Of a stretch of DNA of 64,000 bases, positions 48,120 to 56,777 are shown in pieces. The DNA is taken from the NCBI GenBank assembly GCA_007858575.1, contig CP042279.1:2604001-2668000 (forward strand), in the 5' to 3' direction. The notes under the pieces are model-generated. The model did not search any database, was not told where the DNA came from, and worked only from the letters and a program-made list of their open reading frames with translations. Position 1 is the stretch's first letter, and each line of letters starts with the position of its first letter. The translations under genes and the position numbers were made by a program. The DNA is from Streptomyces sp. WAC08241 (GTDB lineage Bacteria; Actinomycetota; Actinomycetes; Streptomycetales; Streptomycetaceae).

Positions 48120-48824
48120 TCAGACGGCGGCGCTGTAGCGTCTGCGGTCGACCTCGTCGAACTCGACCCGGGTAGTCATCTGCCGAAGGCGGGAGGCGAC
48201 GCGGTCGCCGACGTAGGCCCGGAGGTCCCGGATCGCCATGTTGGTGGTGATCAGGGTCGGGAGCATGAGGTTGTACCGACGGTTGATCAGCCGGTAGGTG
48301 ATCTCCTCGACCCACTCGCTGGCCTTCGCCGCGCCGAGGTCGTCGAGGATCAGCAGCGGGCAGCGGTTGACCGCCGCGAGCTCCCGCTCGCTGTCAACGC
48401 CGGGCCGGGGGCGCAGCTCGGCGTACAGGTCGGCGGCGGTGGTCGCGCGCCAGCGCACGCCGACCCCGTTCTGCACCAGCAGCCGGACGGCGCCGTACGC
48501 CTGGTGAGTCTTGCCCGCGCCGACGACGCCGGCCATCAGCAGGCTCGGGCCGGTGGTGACCTGCCGCCGGGCTCCCCGGCTGGGGGCGACGCCCGCTTCG
48601 GCGACCTCCCGGGCCCAGTTCAGAACCGTGGGGTGGTCGGCGACGGCCGCCCGGTAGCGCAGGGGCATCCCGGCCGACAGGGCCTCCAGCGGGGAGACCG
48701 GCTCGGGCCCGTCGGTGAGCGCGGCGACGGCGGCCGGGTCGATGTTGCGGGCGGCCAGGATCCGGGCCATCCGGTCCAGGGTTCCCTCGCCGAGAGTCTG
48801 CGGTTCGCGGCTGTGGGTGCGCAT
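48120..48824 (-). CDS. DnaC-like AAA+ ATP-binding protein
   Basis: ATG 48824 (MRTHSREPQTLGEGTLDRMA); about 234 residues, intact. N-terminal helical part, then SLLMAGVVGAGKTHQAYGAV (Walker A), NRCPLLILDDLGAAKASEWV (Walker B with DD) and LMLPTLITTNMAIRDLRAYV (sensor 1), VASRLRQMTTRVEFDEVDRR (arginine finger region). Fits DnaC/IstB-type helicase loaders. The replication-type protein is coded directly upstream, so the pair probably directs element replication. Confidence 0.85.
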   Translation of the reverse strand: MRTHSREPQTLGEGTLDRMARILAARNIDPAAVAALTDGPEPVSPLEALSAGMPLRYRAAVADHPTVLNWAREVAEAGVAPSRGARRQVTTGPSLLMAGVVGAGKTHQAYGAVRLLVQNGVGVRWRATTAADLYAELRPRPGVDSERELAAVNRCPLLILDDLGAAKASEWVEEITYRLINRRYNLMLPTLITTNMAIRDLRAYVGDRVASRLRQMTTRVEFDEVDRRRYSAAV

Positions 48825-48889
48825 CACAGCTCCTCGGCGTAGGCGGCGGCAGCGTTGATCGGGTTGGTCCACGCCTGGTGGCGGGCACG

Positions 48890-49841
48890 TTAGGCCGGAT
48901 TCCCGGCCGCGCCAAACCGCCCGAGCGCCCGTTCATCGCCCTCGTTGACCATGCTGGTCAGCACGCTCGGGTGCTTGGGGTTGGCCGCGAAGTTCGCCAG
49001 CCCGGCCCGGATGTGCTCCGGGGCGATGCCCTCGCCCAGGAGCTTCTTGGCGATCCGCCCGAGGTGCCCGATCACGTCGCTGGGCGGTCGCTCCTCGCAG
49101 GCCGCGACATACTCGCCGACGAGCTGGTTGGCCGAGACGCCGGCTGCGGGCGCCGTGCGCCCCGTAGGGACAAGAGATCCAGGATCCAGGATCCTAGATC
49201 CAGGCGCGAGCCCTCCCCGAGGTTTCGGGAAGGTTCGGGGAGTCCTCGGAGAAACCTCTCTGACCTGCACTCTTCGCTCCAGCCCAGCGGGGAGCGCCGT
49301 CCGCGCTATCGGCGGCTTCCTGCTGGCCGGCGGAGGCGCCGCCCGCGTGCCCGGGAGGCGTCGAGACGGTCTTGGCGGGCAGGTCGAGGGCTCGGGGAAC
49401 GTTCGGCGAAGTCTCGGCAAGTCCTCGGGGAGCGGTGGGCGAGCCCTCGGTCCGCTTGGTGCAGGCGCCCTTGCAAGGGGCGCACCGGTCGGCGGCCTGG
49501 TGCTGCGGGCAGGAGGGCAGCCGGGACTGGCTCGGCTTGTCGATCTTCTGGTGGTCGGACCAGGTCACGATGTGGAGGTACCGGCGGCCGTCGCAGCCCG
49601 TGTACCGGCAGACCAAGCCGGCGTTCTCGAGCTGGTGAAGGTCGTCTTCGACGTGGACCGAGGTGTGCTCGGATCGCAGGGGCCACAGGAGCCCTGCGAT
49701 GATCGCGGCGTTGTCGCGATGGCGGCCGTGGTCGTCGGCCTGAGTGAGCAGTCCGAAGAAGGTCCGCTCGGCCTCGACGCTCACCTCGGCGAGCGACTCG
49801 GAGGTGAACGCCTCCGGCTTGATGGTCCGTATCCGCGCCAT
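48890..49841 (-). CDS. Replication-type protein with N-terminal winged helix
   Basis: ATG 49841. N-terminal domain: MARIRTIKPEAFTSESLAEV, AERTFFGLLTQADDHGRHRD, LENAGLVCRYTGCDGRRYLH, IVTWSDHQKIDKPSQSRLP, the pattern of phage and element replication organizers. A Pro/Ser-rich linker with CPQH and CKGACTK Cys pairs follows. After a frame change near 49215 the C-terminus reads SANQLVGEYVAACEERPPSD, VIGHLGRIAKKLLGEGIAPE. About 315 residues. Likely origin recognition or helicase loading with the downstream DnaC-like protein. Confidence 0.75.
48894..48920 (+). promoter_or_regulatory. Partial copy of shared GCC-rich motif
   Basis: TTAGGCCGGATTCCCGGCCG then CGCCAAACCGCC resembles the CGGCCGGGCCAAACCGC element at 33556. 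It lies between the replication-type gene stop and the DnaC-like start. Weaker match than the 23946/33556 pair. Confidence 0.3.
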
Positions 49842-49842
49842 G

Positions 49843-50169
49843 TCAGCGGCCCCGGCCAGCGGCGATCGGCTCGCTGTGGGTGAGGGTGGCATCGGCGAGA
49901 TGGAGGGTGTGCGGTCGAGTCCAGTCCACCTCCGGCCAGACCCGCAGGATCCAGCGACCCGCCACCCTGGCGGTGGTACAGCTCACCTCCATGGTCTTCC
50001 CGGTCTCGTCCTTGACGACCGCGTGCAGGTGGGGCCACGTCTGCGTCGGGTCCGTGAAGCTGACCCGAATGATGGCCGCGCTCGGGATCATGTCGGCGAG
50101 CTGGGCGGCGAGGCGGTGCTGGAGGCCGGTTTCCGGGCAGGCCGGGGTTCCACTTGGCATGGCGAGCAT
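49843..50169 (-). CDS. Small hypothetical protein
   Basis: ATG 50169 with CGGAG upstream; 108 residues, intact. CPETGLQHRLAAQLADMIPS, AAIIRVSFTDPTQTWPHLHA, GRWILRVWPEVDWTRPHTLH. Two bases separate its stop from the replication-type gene's ATG, so they are coupled. Family unknown. Confidence 0.6.
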   Translation of the reverse strand: MLAMPSGTPACPETGLQHRLAAQLADMIPSAAIIRVSFTDPTQTWPHLHAVVKDETGKTMEVSCTTARVAGRWILRVWPEVDWTRPHTLHLADATLTHSEPIAAGRGR

Positions 50170-50693
50170 GCGATACTCCGTTGTTCGTAGGAGCGCGGTG
50201 CGGCGGTCTCGTGCAAGAAGCCCTGCCACCCGCGTGATGTGTAATTGGCGCCCCTGGTGCCAGCCCGGCGCTTGGGAGTTGGTACCTCCCGGGCGCCGGT
50301 TTCAGTTTCCGAGCCACGTCACGGGTCGTGCGCTCGCATTCACTCCCCCTCCTCTCTGGTGATCCTTCCGTCCTCATCGGGCGCCGCCCGGCGAGGGACG
50401 ACGAACATACGTAGACGCGTTCCGCAAGTCCACCCCGGATCCAGAGATCGTCACAAGCCGCGCAGGGTCTACGATCGCCGGTCCCAAAGCCGACGGCGCG
50501 TTGCGCAAATGTCGACGGCGGCGCAACATGCATAGGTATCCCAGGGCTGGCGCCACGGGTCACAGATGCTCAACCATCAGGTGCGATACCGAAACGTACG
50601 TGAATTTCGAAAATGCATCAACCCTGGACTACAGTTACCCCAGACGCGGCCCCCGCCAGCCTCGCCGACCTCACCGCCACTCCAGGAGTTCAC
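50170..50693. other. Intergenic region between divergent operons
   Basis: About 520 bases between the leftward replication operon and the rightward XRE gene, less GC-rich than average. Contains an inverted repeat GTTGCGC (50500-50506) and GCGCAAC (50521-50527) and the AT-richer stretch TGAATTTCGAAAATGCATCA near 50600. No gene is convincing. A reasonable place for promoters and possibly the element's origin, though no iterons are visible. Confidence 0.5.
50500..50527. promoter_or_regulatory. Inverted repeat, possible XRE operator
   Basis: GTTGCGC and GCGCAAC are perfect 7-base arms separated by 14 bases, within the divergent promoter region about 170 bases upstream of the XRE gene. Confidence 0.35.
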
Positions 50694-51573
50694 GTGCTCA
50701 AACGCCAGTTCGACGGCAAGCGTGTACGTGCTGTCCGACGGGCGGCAGAACTCCACCAGGCGGAGCTGGCCAAGGCCGTAGGCGTCAGCGCCTCCCTTGT
50801 CGCGCGCTGGGAGAAAGGTTCGGAATTTCCCAAGGGTGAAAAACTGCCGGCGATCGCCGCGGCGCTGGGCCAGGCCCTCAATGATCTGTTCCCTATGAGG
50901 GCAGCCTCCCAGACCTGCACCTCTTGAGGTGCGACGCCGGCCTCTCCGTGGCGGAGGCCGCTGATGCTCTCGGCACGTCCCGCGTTCCGGTGAACTACGC
51001 CGAAGCCGGCCGGCGAAGGCTCAGTGATGCCTACGTAGGGAAGCTCGCACAGGCGTACGAGGTAACCGAAGAGGAGTTGCTGGCCGCCCAAGACATGTCC
51101 TTCGGGATCAGCCCGCGTCCGCGCGTGACGAGCAGGCGTCCGTTCCTCGTGCGCTTGGGGAAAAGGTCACCTTCCTCCTGGAACACGGATACGAAGAGCA
51201 GGAAGCCCCCTCGAACGAGGAAATTGCGCAGGTGATCAATGATCACGCGCGCGAGGAGGTCGTCACAGCCGACGGCATCGCCGCTCTCCGCGCAGGTACC
51301 GTGACCGATGTGCCCGATGTGGTACGCGCCGGCCTGGCGAAGGCGCTCAGGGTCGACGACGCCCTTCTCCAGGACGGCTCGGAGGTCAGCCCTGCGGCCC
51401 GCGAGTTCATGGCGGCGCTCGAATTCTTCAAGGGGATCCATAGAGGGCAGATCCTCGGCCTGGCCGCCCGCGGCAACCATGAAGGTCTGTCCGCCGAGAT
51501 GATGGACAGCATCAACCGAGTTGTCAGGGAGCTGAAGCACAAGCTGCCAGGGACTCCGGACGACGGTCAGTAG
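50694..51573 (+). CDS. XRE-family regulator with two HTH units
   Basis: GTG 50694 after CCAGGAG. HTH 1: VRAVRRAAELHQAELAKAVG, VSASLVARWEKGSEFPKG. After a frame change near 50900, HTH 2: LRCDAGLSVAEAADALGTSR, VNYAEAGRRRLSDAYVGKLA. After another change near 51110: EKVTFLLEHGYEEQEAPSNE, GTVTDVPDVVRAGLAKALRV, DSINRVVRELKHKL. About 290 residues. The C-terminal part repeats a third HTH-like pattern with a degree of similarity to XRE regulators next to small defence-type genes. Confidence 0.7.
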
Positions 51574-51691
51574 CACCGTCGGCCAGGAGTCCTCACAGGC
51601 GGAGGGACGCCCAAGGCGTTTCCGCTCTGCCGGGATGCTGATAGCGATCATCGACCGGCGTAGAGCAGGCCGGTACGAGTTACGTCTCAGC

Positions 51692-51855
51692 CGGGCGTCC
51701 TGGTCGACTACTTCCTCGCGGAGCATCTGATGGGCGAAGCCGAGAACCGGGACCCCGACGAGAACAGCGACGTGGCCTGGGTGCCGCGCGCAGACCTGAC
51801 CCGCTTCATCCCTGAGCAGCACATCTACCCGCCGATCCTGGAGGCACTGGCGTGA
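51692..51855 (+). pseudogene. C-terminal half of a Nudix hydrolase
   Basis: The frame reading PGVLVDYFLAEHLMGEAENR, then DVAWVPRADLTRFIPEQHIY, PPILEALA is the post-Nudix-box part of a Nudix protein. No Nudix box or start is found between 51574 and 51690, so the gene is truncated. Its TGA overlaps the GTG of the next Nudix gene (GTGA at 51852). Confidence 0.6.
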
Positions 51856-52264
51856 CCGAGACGACGACTGAGCAGGGCATCTCCACCGCGATCATCGTCC
51901 ACGACGACCGTGTGCTGATGATCCGGCGGCGGGAGCGGGAGGGAAGCTGCTGTGGGCTTTACCGGGCGGCGGCATCGAAGCGGGCGAGACCGCCGAGCAG
52001 GCCGCGGTGCGGGAGACGGCCGAGGAGGTCGACCTGAAGGTCGAGGCTGTCCGCTCCCTCGGTGAGCGTGTCCACCCGCAGACCGGCCGGCACATGTCCT
52101 ACGTCGCGTGTGAGGTCGTCGGCGGCGAGGCCCGGGTCGCGGACGAGGAAGAGCTGGCCGAGGTCGCGTGGATCCGGCTGGACGAGATCCCCGACTACGT
52201 GCCGTGGGGGCTCTTCGGGCCGGTGCAGGAGTACCTCGACGAGACACTGAACGCCGGGGAGTAG
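51852..52264 (+). CDS. Nudix hydrolase
   Basis: GTG 51852. TAIIVHDDRVLMIRRRER, then after a frame change near 51945 LLWAFTGGGIEAGETAEQ and AAVRETAEEVDLKVE, the Nudix box (G-x5-E-x7-RE-x2-EE). Later EELAEVAWIRLDEIPDYVPW. About 137 residues, usual for the family. Removes nucleoside diphosphate groups from an unknown substrate. Overlaps a Nudix remnant upstream. Confidence 0.8.
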
Positions 52265-52268
52265 ACGT

Positions 52269-53140
52269 ATGACGGAGCCGACCGCCCTCTACCGCCTCTA
52301 CGACACTGACGACCGCCTGCTCTACATCGGGATCACGAAGAACCTGGAGCAGCGCTGGACCGGACACAAGTACTCGCCGACCTCATCCGCGTGGTGGCCC
52401 GCAGTCCACCGCAAGGTCATCGAGTGGCACCCGACCAGGGAAGCGGCTGACGAAGCCGAGACGGCCGCCATCGTCAGCGAGGTGCCGCTGCACAACAAGG
52501 ACAAGACGCCGAGCAGTTGGAACGTGAAGAGGACGAAGCGTTCCGCAGAACTCGACTGGACCATCGCGCTTGAGGAGCCGTACTCCCAGCAGGCGGCCCG
52601 GATCCTGGCTGCAGAACTTGAGGCCGGCTCGGTTCAGCCGGGTGAGCCCGTGCCCACCATCAAGGACTTGCACCAGCGGTTCGGCCTGTCGGCTGCGACC
52701 TGTGGCGTGATTCTGCAGACGCTCGCCGCCCGGGGTCTGGTGCACCAGAGGGGAAAGGGGGTCGCTACTACCGGTCTCGTCCTGGCTCCGTCGTGCAGCT
52801 ACCAGCTCAGCAGCGACCCAGGAAGCCGTCTCCACAGGAGGCGGCGGCCCTGGTTCGCGCTGTGGCTGTGGATGGCATCGAGGTCGAGGTGGTGGAGGGC
52901 AGGACCCGGTCGAACCGGCGCGCTCGATCCGTACTCGGCGCCCACCTGCAGATCCGCCCTTACTCCCCGGACCCCGCCCTTCGAGAACCCCACGTGAACG
53001 TAGAGCTGAGCCCGAAGGAGGTCATCGAGCTCGACGCCGAGGGGCTCGCCAGGTTCATCGATCAGCTCGAAGCGCAGTGCGAGGCGCTGCGAGAGATCCA
53101 TGGACGGCTGCTTGCCGCACAGGACGACCGCGCCGCCTGA
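52269..53140 (+). CDS. GIY-YIG nuclease domain fused to GntR-type HTH and a C-terminal domain
   Basis: ATG 52269. Residues 1-90: ALYRLYDTDDRLLYIGITKN, LEQRWTGHK, WWPAVHRKVIEWHPTREAAD, EAETAAIVSEVPLHN, the GIY-YIG pattern with the catalytic Arg and Glu. Residues 105-165: QQAARILAAELEAGSVQPGE, PVPTIKDLHQRFGLSAATCG, LAARGLVHQRGKG, a GntR winged helix. One base shift near 52755 gives VYYRSRPGSVVQLP and continues to SPDPALREPHVNVELSPKEV, ELDAEGLARFIDQLEAQCEA, DUF6907-like. A separate GTG at 52793 has no ribosome site, so I prefer one fused gene. Confidence 0.6.
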
Positions 53141-53156
53141 CCCCACCCTCTCTCCG

Positions 53157-53196
53157 CCCGCCGCTCCTCCCCGGGGTGGCGGGCGTCGTCGCGTCT
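53157..53196. repeat. Recurrent intergenic hairpin element, copy 1
   Basis: CCCGCCGCTCCTCCCC, then GGGGTGGCGGGCG and TCGTCGCGTCT. Copies at 54028, 54621 and 56730 share CGGGGTGGCGGG and GTCGT. The arms CCCGCC and GGCGGG pair. Located 17 bases after the stop at 53140; likely terminator function. Confidence 0.65.
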
Positions 53197-53209
53197 GGGT
53201 ATTGAGTGG

Positions 53210-53937
53210 CTAACTCTCGGCTCGTTCGCTTCCCCTATTGATGCCTTTGAGTCGGTCGACGACGTACTGGGCCGCCTCCATGTCGTCGAGGCTCGGGCGG
53301 CGGTCGCCGATTGGCCCCTCGATGACGTTGTAGCCCTGGTTCCGTTCGGCCTCCAATGCCTTCCGGTAATCGATCTCTAGTCTCACTTCACGCTCGAAGA
53401 CGGTCAGAACTTGGATGATCGTGTTGCGGTCACGGGGACTATCGAGGGCGATGCGGTGGAGGCTATGCACGGCGCCTAGTCTCTCGGTCTGCTTGTCGCT
53501 CGCGAGGAGCTTGATGGCGGCGACGTATCGTTCGGTGACCTGAGCTTCTCGGGTCATCTCTTGGGCGATGCGGTCCTTCTTGCGGTCGTGGGACGCCTGA
53601 CTCTGGGCATGGCGGAACTGGTCTTGGGCCAGGTAGAACTGGGCCTGTGACAGCTCGAACTGCTGCTGCGTGTGCTTGAACTGTTCCTGCGCGAGCTTGT
53701 GGTTGCGGCTGGTGTAGTACAGGCCGATACCGGCGATGACTCCGGCGCCGAGGGCGACGAGCATGGTGCGGACGCCGGTGATGACGACGCCATCGGCGGG
53801 CTGGAGGTCAGAGGATCGGATGTGGGCTCCGTCGAGGAGCCAGGGCCTCGCCAGAGGAGGAGGCCGTAGCCGATGATGGCGAGGGTGAGGGCCAGCCATC
53901 GGGCTGCCCGCACCAGCTTGGTCTTCATGTTCGGCAT
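53210..53937 (-). CDS. Membrane protein with long coiled coil
   Basis: ATG 53937. First helix RWLALTLAIIGYGLLLW; after a frame change near 53840 a second, RTMLVALGAGVIAGIGLYYT. Then a Gln/Phe-rich heptad region: KLAQEQFKHTQQQFELSQAQ, FYLAQDQFRHAQSQ, a coiled coil. The rest, VTERYVAAIKLLASDKQTER, LGAVHSLHRIALDSPRDRNT, is helical and HEAT-like. About 240 residues. Similar proteins with a xxQFxxxQ heptad occur widely as uncharacterised actinobacterial membrane proteins, sometimes with pentapeptide repeats, absent here. Confidence 0.65.
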
Positions 53938-54027
53938 CTTGGTGGGGAGCTGGCGTGGAAGGTAGGCCGAAGTCTTCGGTTCAGAGCTAGATTTGAGCTA
54001 CACATCATTCCGCTTCATAGCGAAGAG

Positions 54028-54068
54028 CCCGTCACCCCTGCCTCGGGGTGGCGGGCGTCGTCGTACCT
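54028..54068. repeat. Recurrent intergenic hairpin element, copy 2
   Basis: CCCGTCACCCCTGCCT then CGGGGTGGCGGGCGTCGTCG. Lies upstream of the lipoprotein gene and not behind a plus-strand stop, unlike the other copies. Confidence 0.6.
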
Positions 54069-54167
54069 GGCGGGGTTCTGCGTTCACCCTCCCGACCGTG
54101 ATCGCCTGGTCTAGCGTCGTGCTCGTCTCGCCGTGTCGAGGCTGCTGCACCAAGGGGAGGAAGAGTG

Positions 54168-54605
54168 ATGAGGCGTAGGACGTGGGTCGCGGCGTTATGC
54201 GTGCCGCTGCTGCTGGCTGTGGCCGGCTGCTCGGACAGCGAGCCGACGCCTGCCGCGAGCGCGTCGGAGCGTCCGTGCATGAACGAGCTTTGCCGGACGT
54301 ATGAGCAGGGCTATCGGGCCGGGGAGCAGGCTCTTGTCAGCGGGGAGGAGGTGACGCTTTCTCCAGCGGAGCGTGCGCGGTTGCCTGTCAGTGACGGGAC
54401 GGTGTCTGGCGCGGTCGAGGCTGACATGGCGGTTGCCAAGATCTTGTGCGGGCGGAAGGCGGAGGAGTTCGCGGAGAACGATCCGATGGGTGTGGACCAG
54501 CCGGAGTACCGGGAGGCGTTCGTCGACGGCTGTACAGATGGCGCTCTGCCTGGTGGTTCGGGGAAGCTGTCGCGGCACAAGTACGAAGAGGTGGCGCCGA
54601 GCTAG
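54168..54605 (+). CDS. Lipoprotein
   Basis: ATG 54168 (GTG 54165 also possible) after GGGGAGG. Signal peptide RRRTWVAALCVPLLLAVAGC ends in a lipobox (AVAGC), so the protein is anchored on the outer face of the membrane. Mature part about 125 residues with four Cys, e.g. ERPCMNELCRTYEQGYRAGE and AKILCGRKAEEF. Family not named. Confidence 0.75.
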   Translation: MRRRTWVAALCVPLLLAVAGCSDSEPTPAASASERPCMNELCRTYEQGYRAGEQALVSGEEVTLSPAERARLPVSDGTVSGAVEADMAVAKILCGRKAEEFAENDPMGVDQPEYREAFVDGCTDGALPGGSGKLSRHKYEEVAPS

Positions 54606-54620
54606 TCGCCCTGCGCCCCG

Positions 54621-54660
54621 CCCGCCACTCCTCCCCGGGGTGGCGGGTGTCGTCGCGTCT
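54621..54660. repeat. Recurrent intergenic hairpin element, copy 3
   Basis: CCCGCCACTCCTCCCC then GGGGTGGCGGGTG, TCGTCGCGTCT. Nearly identical to copy 1. Sixteen bases after the lipoprotein stop, consistent with a terminator. Confidence 0.65.
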
Positions 54661-54706
54661 AGGCTGCTGTCGGGTCCCGAGGCGATATCGGCGTCTCGGG
54701 GCCCGT

Positions 54707-54941
54707 CTACTTCGCGAGGTCTTTGCCGAGGGTGGCGGCGGCGACGAGAAGTGATCCGGATGTGACGAGCAGCGCGCCGAGGGCGATCTTTTCGCCGTTG
54801 GAAGCTCGGCTCCACCATGAGCCGTGGGGACTTCAGTGGTGGGCTTAGTAGAGCCCTGCTGGCTCTGCTGATGATCGTGAAGGCGATGCCGTAGGCGCAG
54901 ACCAGAAACGCTATTACGACCAAAGGGAAGTAGCCGATCAT
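54707..54941 (-). CDS. Small two-helix membrane protein
   Basis: ATG 54941 overlaps the stop of the upstream gene (ATGA). MIGYFPLVVIAFLVCAYGIA, FTIISRASRALLSPP; after frame changes near 54800 it ends EKIALGALLVTSGSLLVAAA, TLGKDLAK with stop at 54707. About 75 residues. Function unknown; coupled to 54938-55468. Confidence 0.5.
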
Positions 54942-55468
54942 TCGGGGTTTGACGGTTCCGGCTCATCCGGAAGTCCGGTGATGAAGAGAGCGAGGAACAG
55001 GACGACGAAGGCAGGCATCGAGAGCAGGAGGATCTTTCCCGTTCGACGCATCTCCCGCGCCCCTGAGAGTTCACGCTCGTCCCTTCCTCCGGCTCCCTTG
55101 AGGAATAGCTGTATGCGCGCCGCTTGACCGTGTACCCAGGTGGCGTCTGCGCCGGAGACTTGAGTCTCCACCCGGATCGTATCGATGTTGATGCTTACTT
55201 TGCGGTCGCCGCTACTACCTGCGGCTTCCAGGGCGAGGTTGTCCCACTTGTCGAGGTTGCCGCTGGCGTTGCTGTTTCGGACGTGGTCGACAAGGTCGTC
55301 GAGGGTGACGGCGCTGTAGCGGGTGCCGTCCCGCTGGGTGGATACGGAGATTGCGGCTATGGGGATGCCTTCGGGGGCGAGGCTGAAGAGCCGGTTGAGT
55401 TCGCTCTTGCCGAGCCGGCATCCGAGGTAGACCGCACGCACTTCGGTCTGCTGGGTGGGGACTGACAT
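54938..55468 (-). CDS. Hypothetical membrane-anchored protein
   Basis: ATG 55468 (MSVPTQQTEVRAVYLGCRLG). Intact, about 176 residues. Soluble mixed domain: ELNRLFSLAPEGIPIAAISV, STQRDGTRYSAVTLDDLVDH, VSINIDTIRVETQVSGADAT; then a C-terminal helix ILLLSMPAFVVLFLALFITG and a short acidic tail. Family unknown; tail-anchored topology. Confidence 0.6.
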   Translation of the reverse strand: MSVPTQQTEVRAVYLGCRLGKSELNRLFSLAPEGIPIAAISVSTQRDGTRYSAVTLDDLVDHVRNSNASGNLDKWDNLALEAAGSSGDRKVSINIDTIRVETQVSGADATWVHGQAARIQLFLKGAGGRDERELSGAREMRRTGKILLLSMPAFVVLFLALFITGLPDEPEPSNPE

Positions 55469-55716
55469 GTCAGGGATCCTGCCCGGCGGCGGGTACGGCC
55501 GCAGGCTGGTTGCGGATCGGTGACCAACTCGTAGCCGAGGACCTGGCGCCACTCAGCGCAGATGGGCGTTTTCCAGCCAACACTTGAGCGGGGCTGAATG
55601 CCACACCAGACTGAATCCCCGTGTGCCACTACCGCGAGATAACCGGCTTCCGAGCTGCAGGATTCAGCTTGGTACAGCTTAATCGCGGTCGCGCGACCCA
55701 ACTTGAAGGCGCTCAA
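55465..55716 (-). CDS. Possible small protein upstream of membrane gene
   Basis: Frame from 55716: MSAFKLGRATAIKLYQAESC, AGYLAVVAHGDSVWCGIQPR, WRQVLGYELVTDPQPACGRT. It runs over the start of the next gene in another frame, so its real end is uncertain. The sequence is not repetitive and has Trp/Cys typical of real coding, but no family or good ribosome site supports it. Confidence 0.3.
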
Positions 55717-56424
55717 TCCTGATGGCTCATTCCATCCAGTGCCCTAGGGTCGTCCCACAGCCGGGCGCCTGCTCGATATACCGGAAGCCGATTTACAGGA
55801 AAAAGCTGGTCCTGGTGTTCGTCGCAGCACGGCGGAAGGTTGGTCGTCGCCGTCCGGGGAGCCCGGGCCGGCTGCTCGTGTACTGCTGTGAGGAGGGAGC
55901 TCTCATGCGTGACCGCCGTTTTCCGGTCGTCCCCGACCGGGTCGTCTCGCCTCCTCCCCCGGGCGGGTCGGGGAAGGCGTGCCGGTCAGCGGTCTGCGCC
56001 TGGTTCGGCGACGCCGTTTCTTCGTCCGCAAGACGACGGGGAGGGGCGGCGCCGGATCTCGACCGTGCCGACGCGGCTGGTTCGCAACGCGCTCTAGGGT
56101 CACTCTGCGGTCGAGGCGGCACGGAAGGCGATCCCTTTCGGTCGTCTCCAAGCCGGGCTTCTTCGCCGCGTCCCACCAGCGGCTACTGCCGCCGATGGAG
56201 GTCGCGCAGGTCACTGACCTGCAGGCTATTCACTGATTTACCACGCCGTGGGGTGGGTAAATCCAGTGTCTCCCGCCCCGGCGCCGGTTATCGATGGCCG
56301 GTTCCGCCCGCACCTTTATGGTCCTGGAATGCGAACGACCGGGCGGTTGCTGCCGCCCGGCCGTCTCGACTGCGAGTTGCTGCTCGCTGTCTCGGTAACC
56401 CCTACTCGCCTGAATGGAGGCTCC
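55717..56424. other. Region without a convincing gene
   Basis: About 700 bases. Open frames on both strands are Arg/Pro-rich and lack start-site signals or family features. Contains an inverted repeat at 56231-56268. May hold decayed genes and the promoter for 56425. Confidence 0.5.
56231..56268. promoter_or_regulatory. Imperfect inverted repeat
   Basis: CACTGATTTACC at 56231-56242 and GGTAAATCCAGTG at 56256-56268 are complementary except for one extra base. AT-rich arms in a GC-rich setting; could be an operator for the gene at 56425 or a short transcript end. Confidence 0.4.
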
Positions 56425-56712
56425 GTGTCGAGCCTAGCTGAGCCCTGCCTGATCACTCCTGGAGATCTGTTCTCCCTGCCCCTGGACGTGCTGCTCGCTG
56501 CGGCGGGCGCTCTGCTGGTGGAGTCGTCGATCCCTGATGTCGACTTCTTCGGTGCCGTGCTCGTGTCGCCGGCGGGGCTGAGTCTGCATCTGCCGCGGGA
56601 GCGTCCGGCTGCCGAGCGGGATACGGTCGCGCGCCTTCTGCTGGCCCGGGTGCTGGGGGTGCCGACGACACCGCTGCCGGCCGGGCTTGTGGTGGAGGAG
56701 GCCGAGGTCTAG
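56425..56712 (+). CDS. Small hypothetical protein
   Basis: GTG 56425 after ATGGAGG. 95 residues, intact: SSLAEPCLITPGDLFSLPLD, VLLAAAGALLVESSIPDVDF, ERDTVARLLLARVLGVPTTP. Hydrophobic centre but not a clear membrane helix. Family unknown. Confidence 0.55.
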   Translation: MSSLAEPCLITPGDLFSLPLDVLLAAAGALLVESSIPDVDFFGAVLVSPAGLSLHLPRERPAAERDTVARLLLARVLGVPTTPLPAGLVVEEAEV

Positions 56713-56729
56713 CCGGACACGTGAACGCG

Positions 56730-56770
56730 CCCGTCACCTGCCCGGGGTGGCGGGCGTCGTTGCGCCAGCT
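56730..56770. repeat. Recurrent intergenic hairpin element, copy 4
   Basis: CCCGTCACCTGCC then CGGGGTGGCGGGCGTCGTTG. Eighteen bases after the stop at 56712 and before the HNH gene stop on the other strand; likely bidirectional terminator. Confidence 0.6.
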
Positions 56771-56777
56771 GCCGGCA

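Noticed and set aside
51031..51822. 263-codon minus-strand frame opposite the XRE gene
   Set aside because: The plus strand carries clear HTH sequence and ribosome site; the minus frame has no family features and overlaps the Nudix remnant.
55903..56236. Arg-rich frames on both strands at 55.9-56.2 kb
   Set aside because: Low-information sequence, no ribosome site, overlapping frames equally open.
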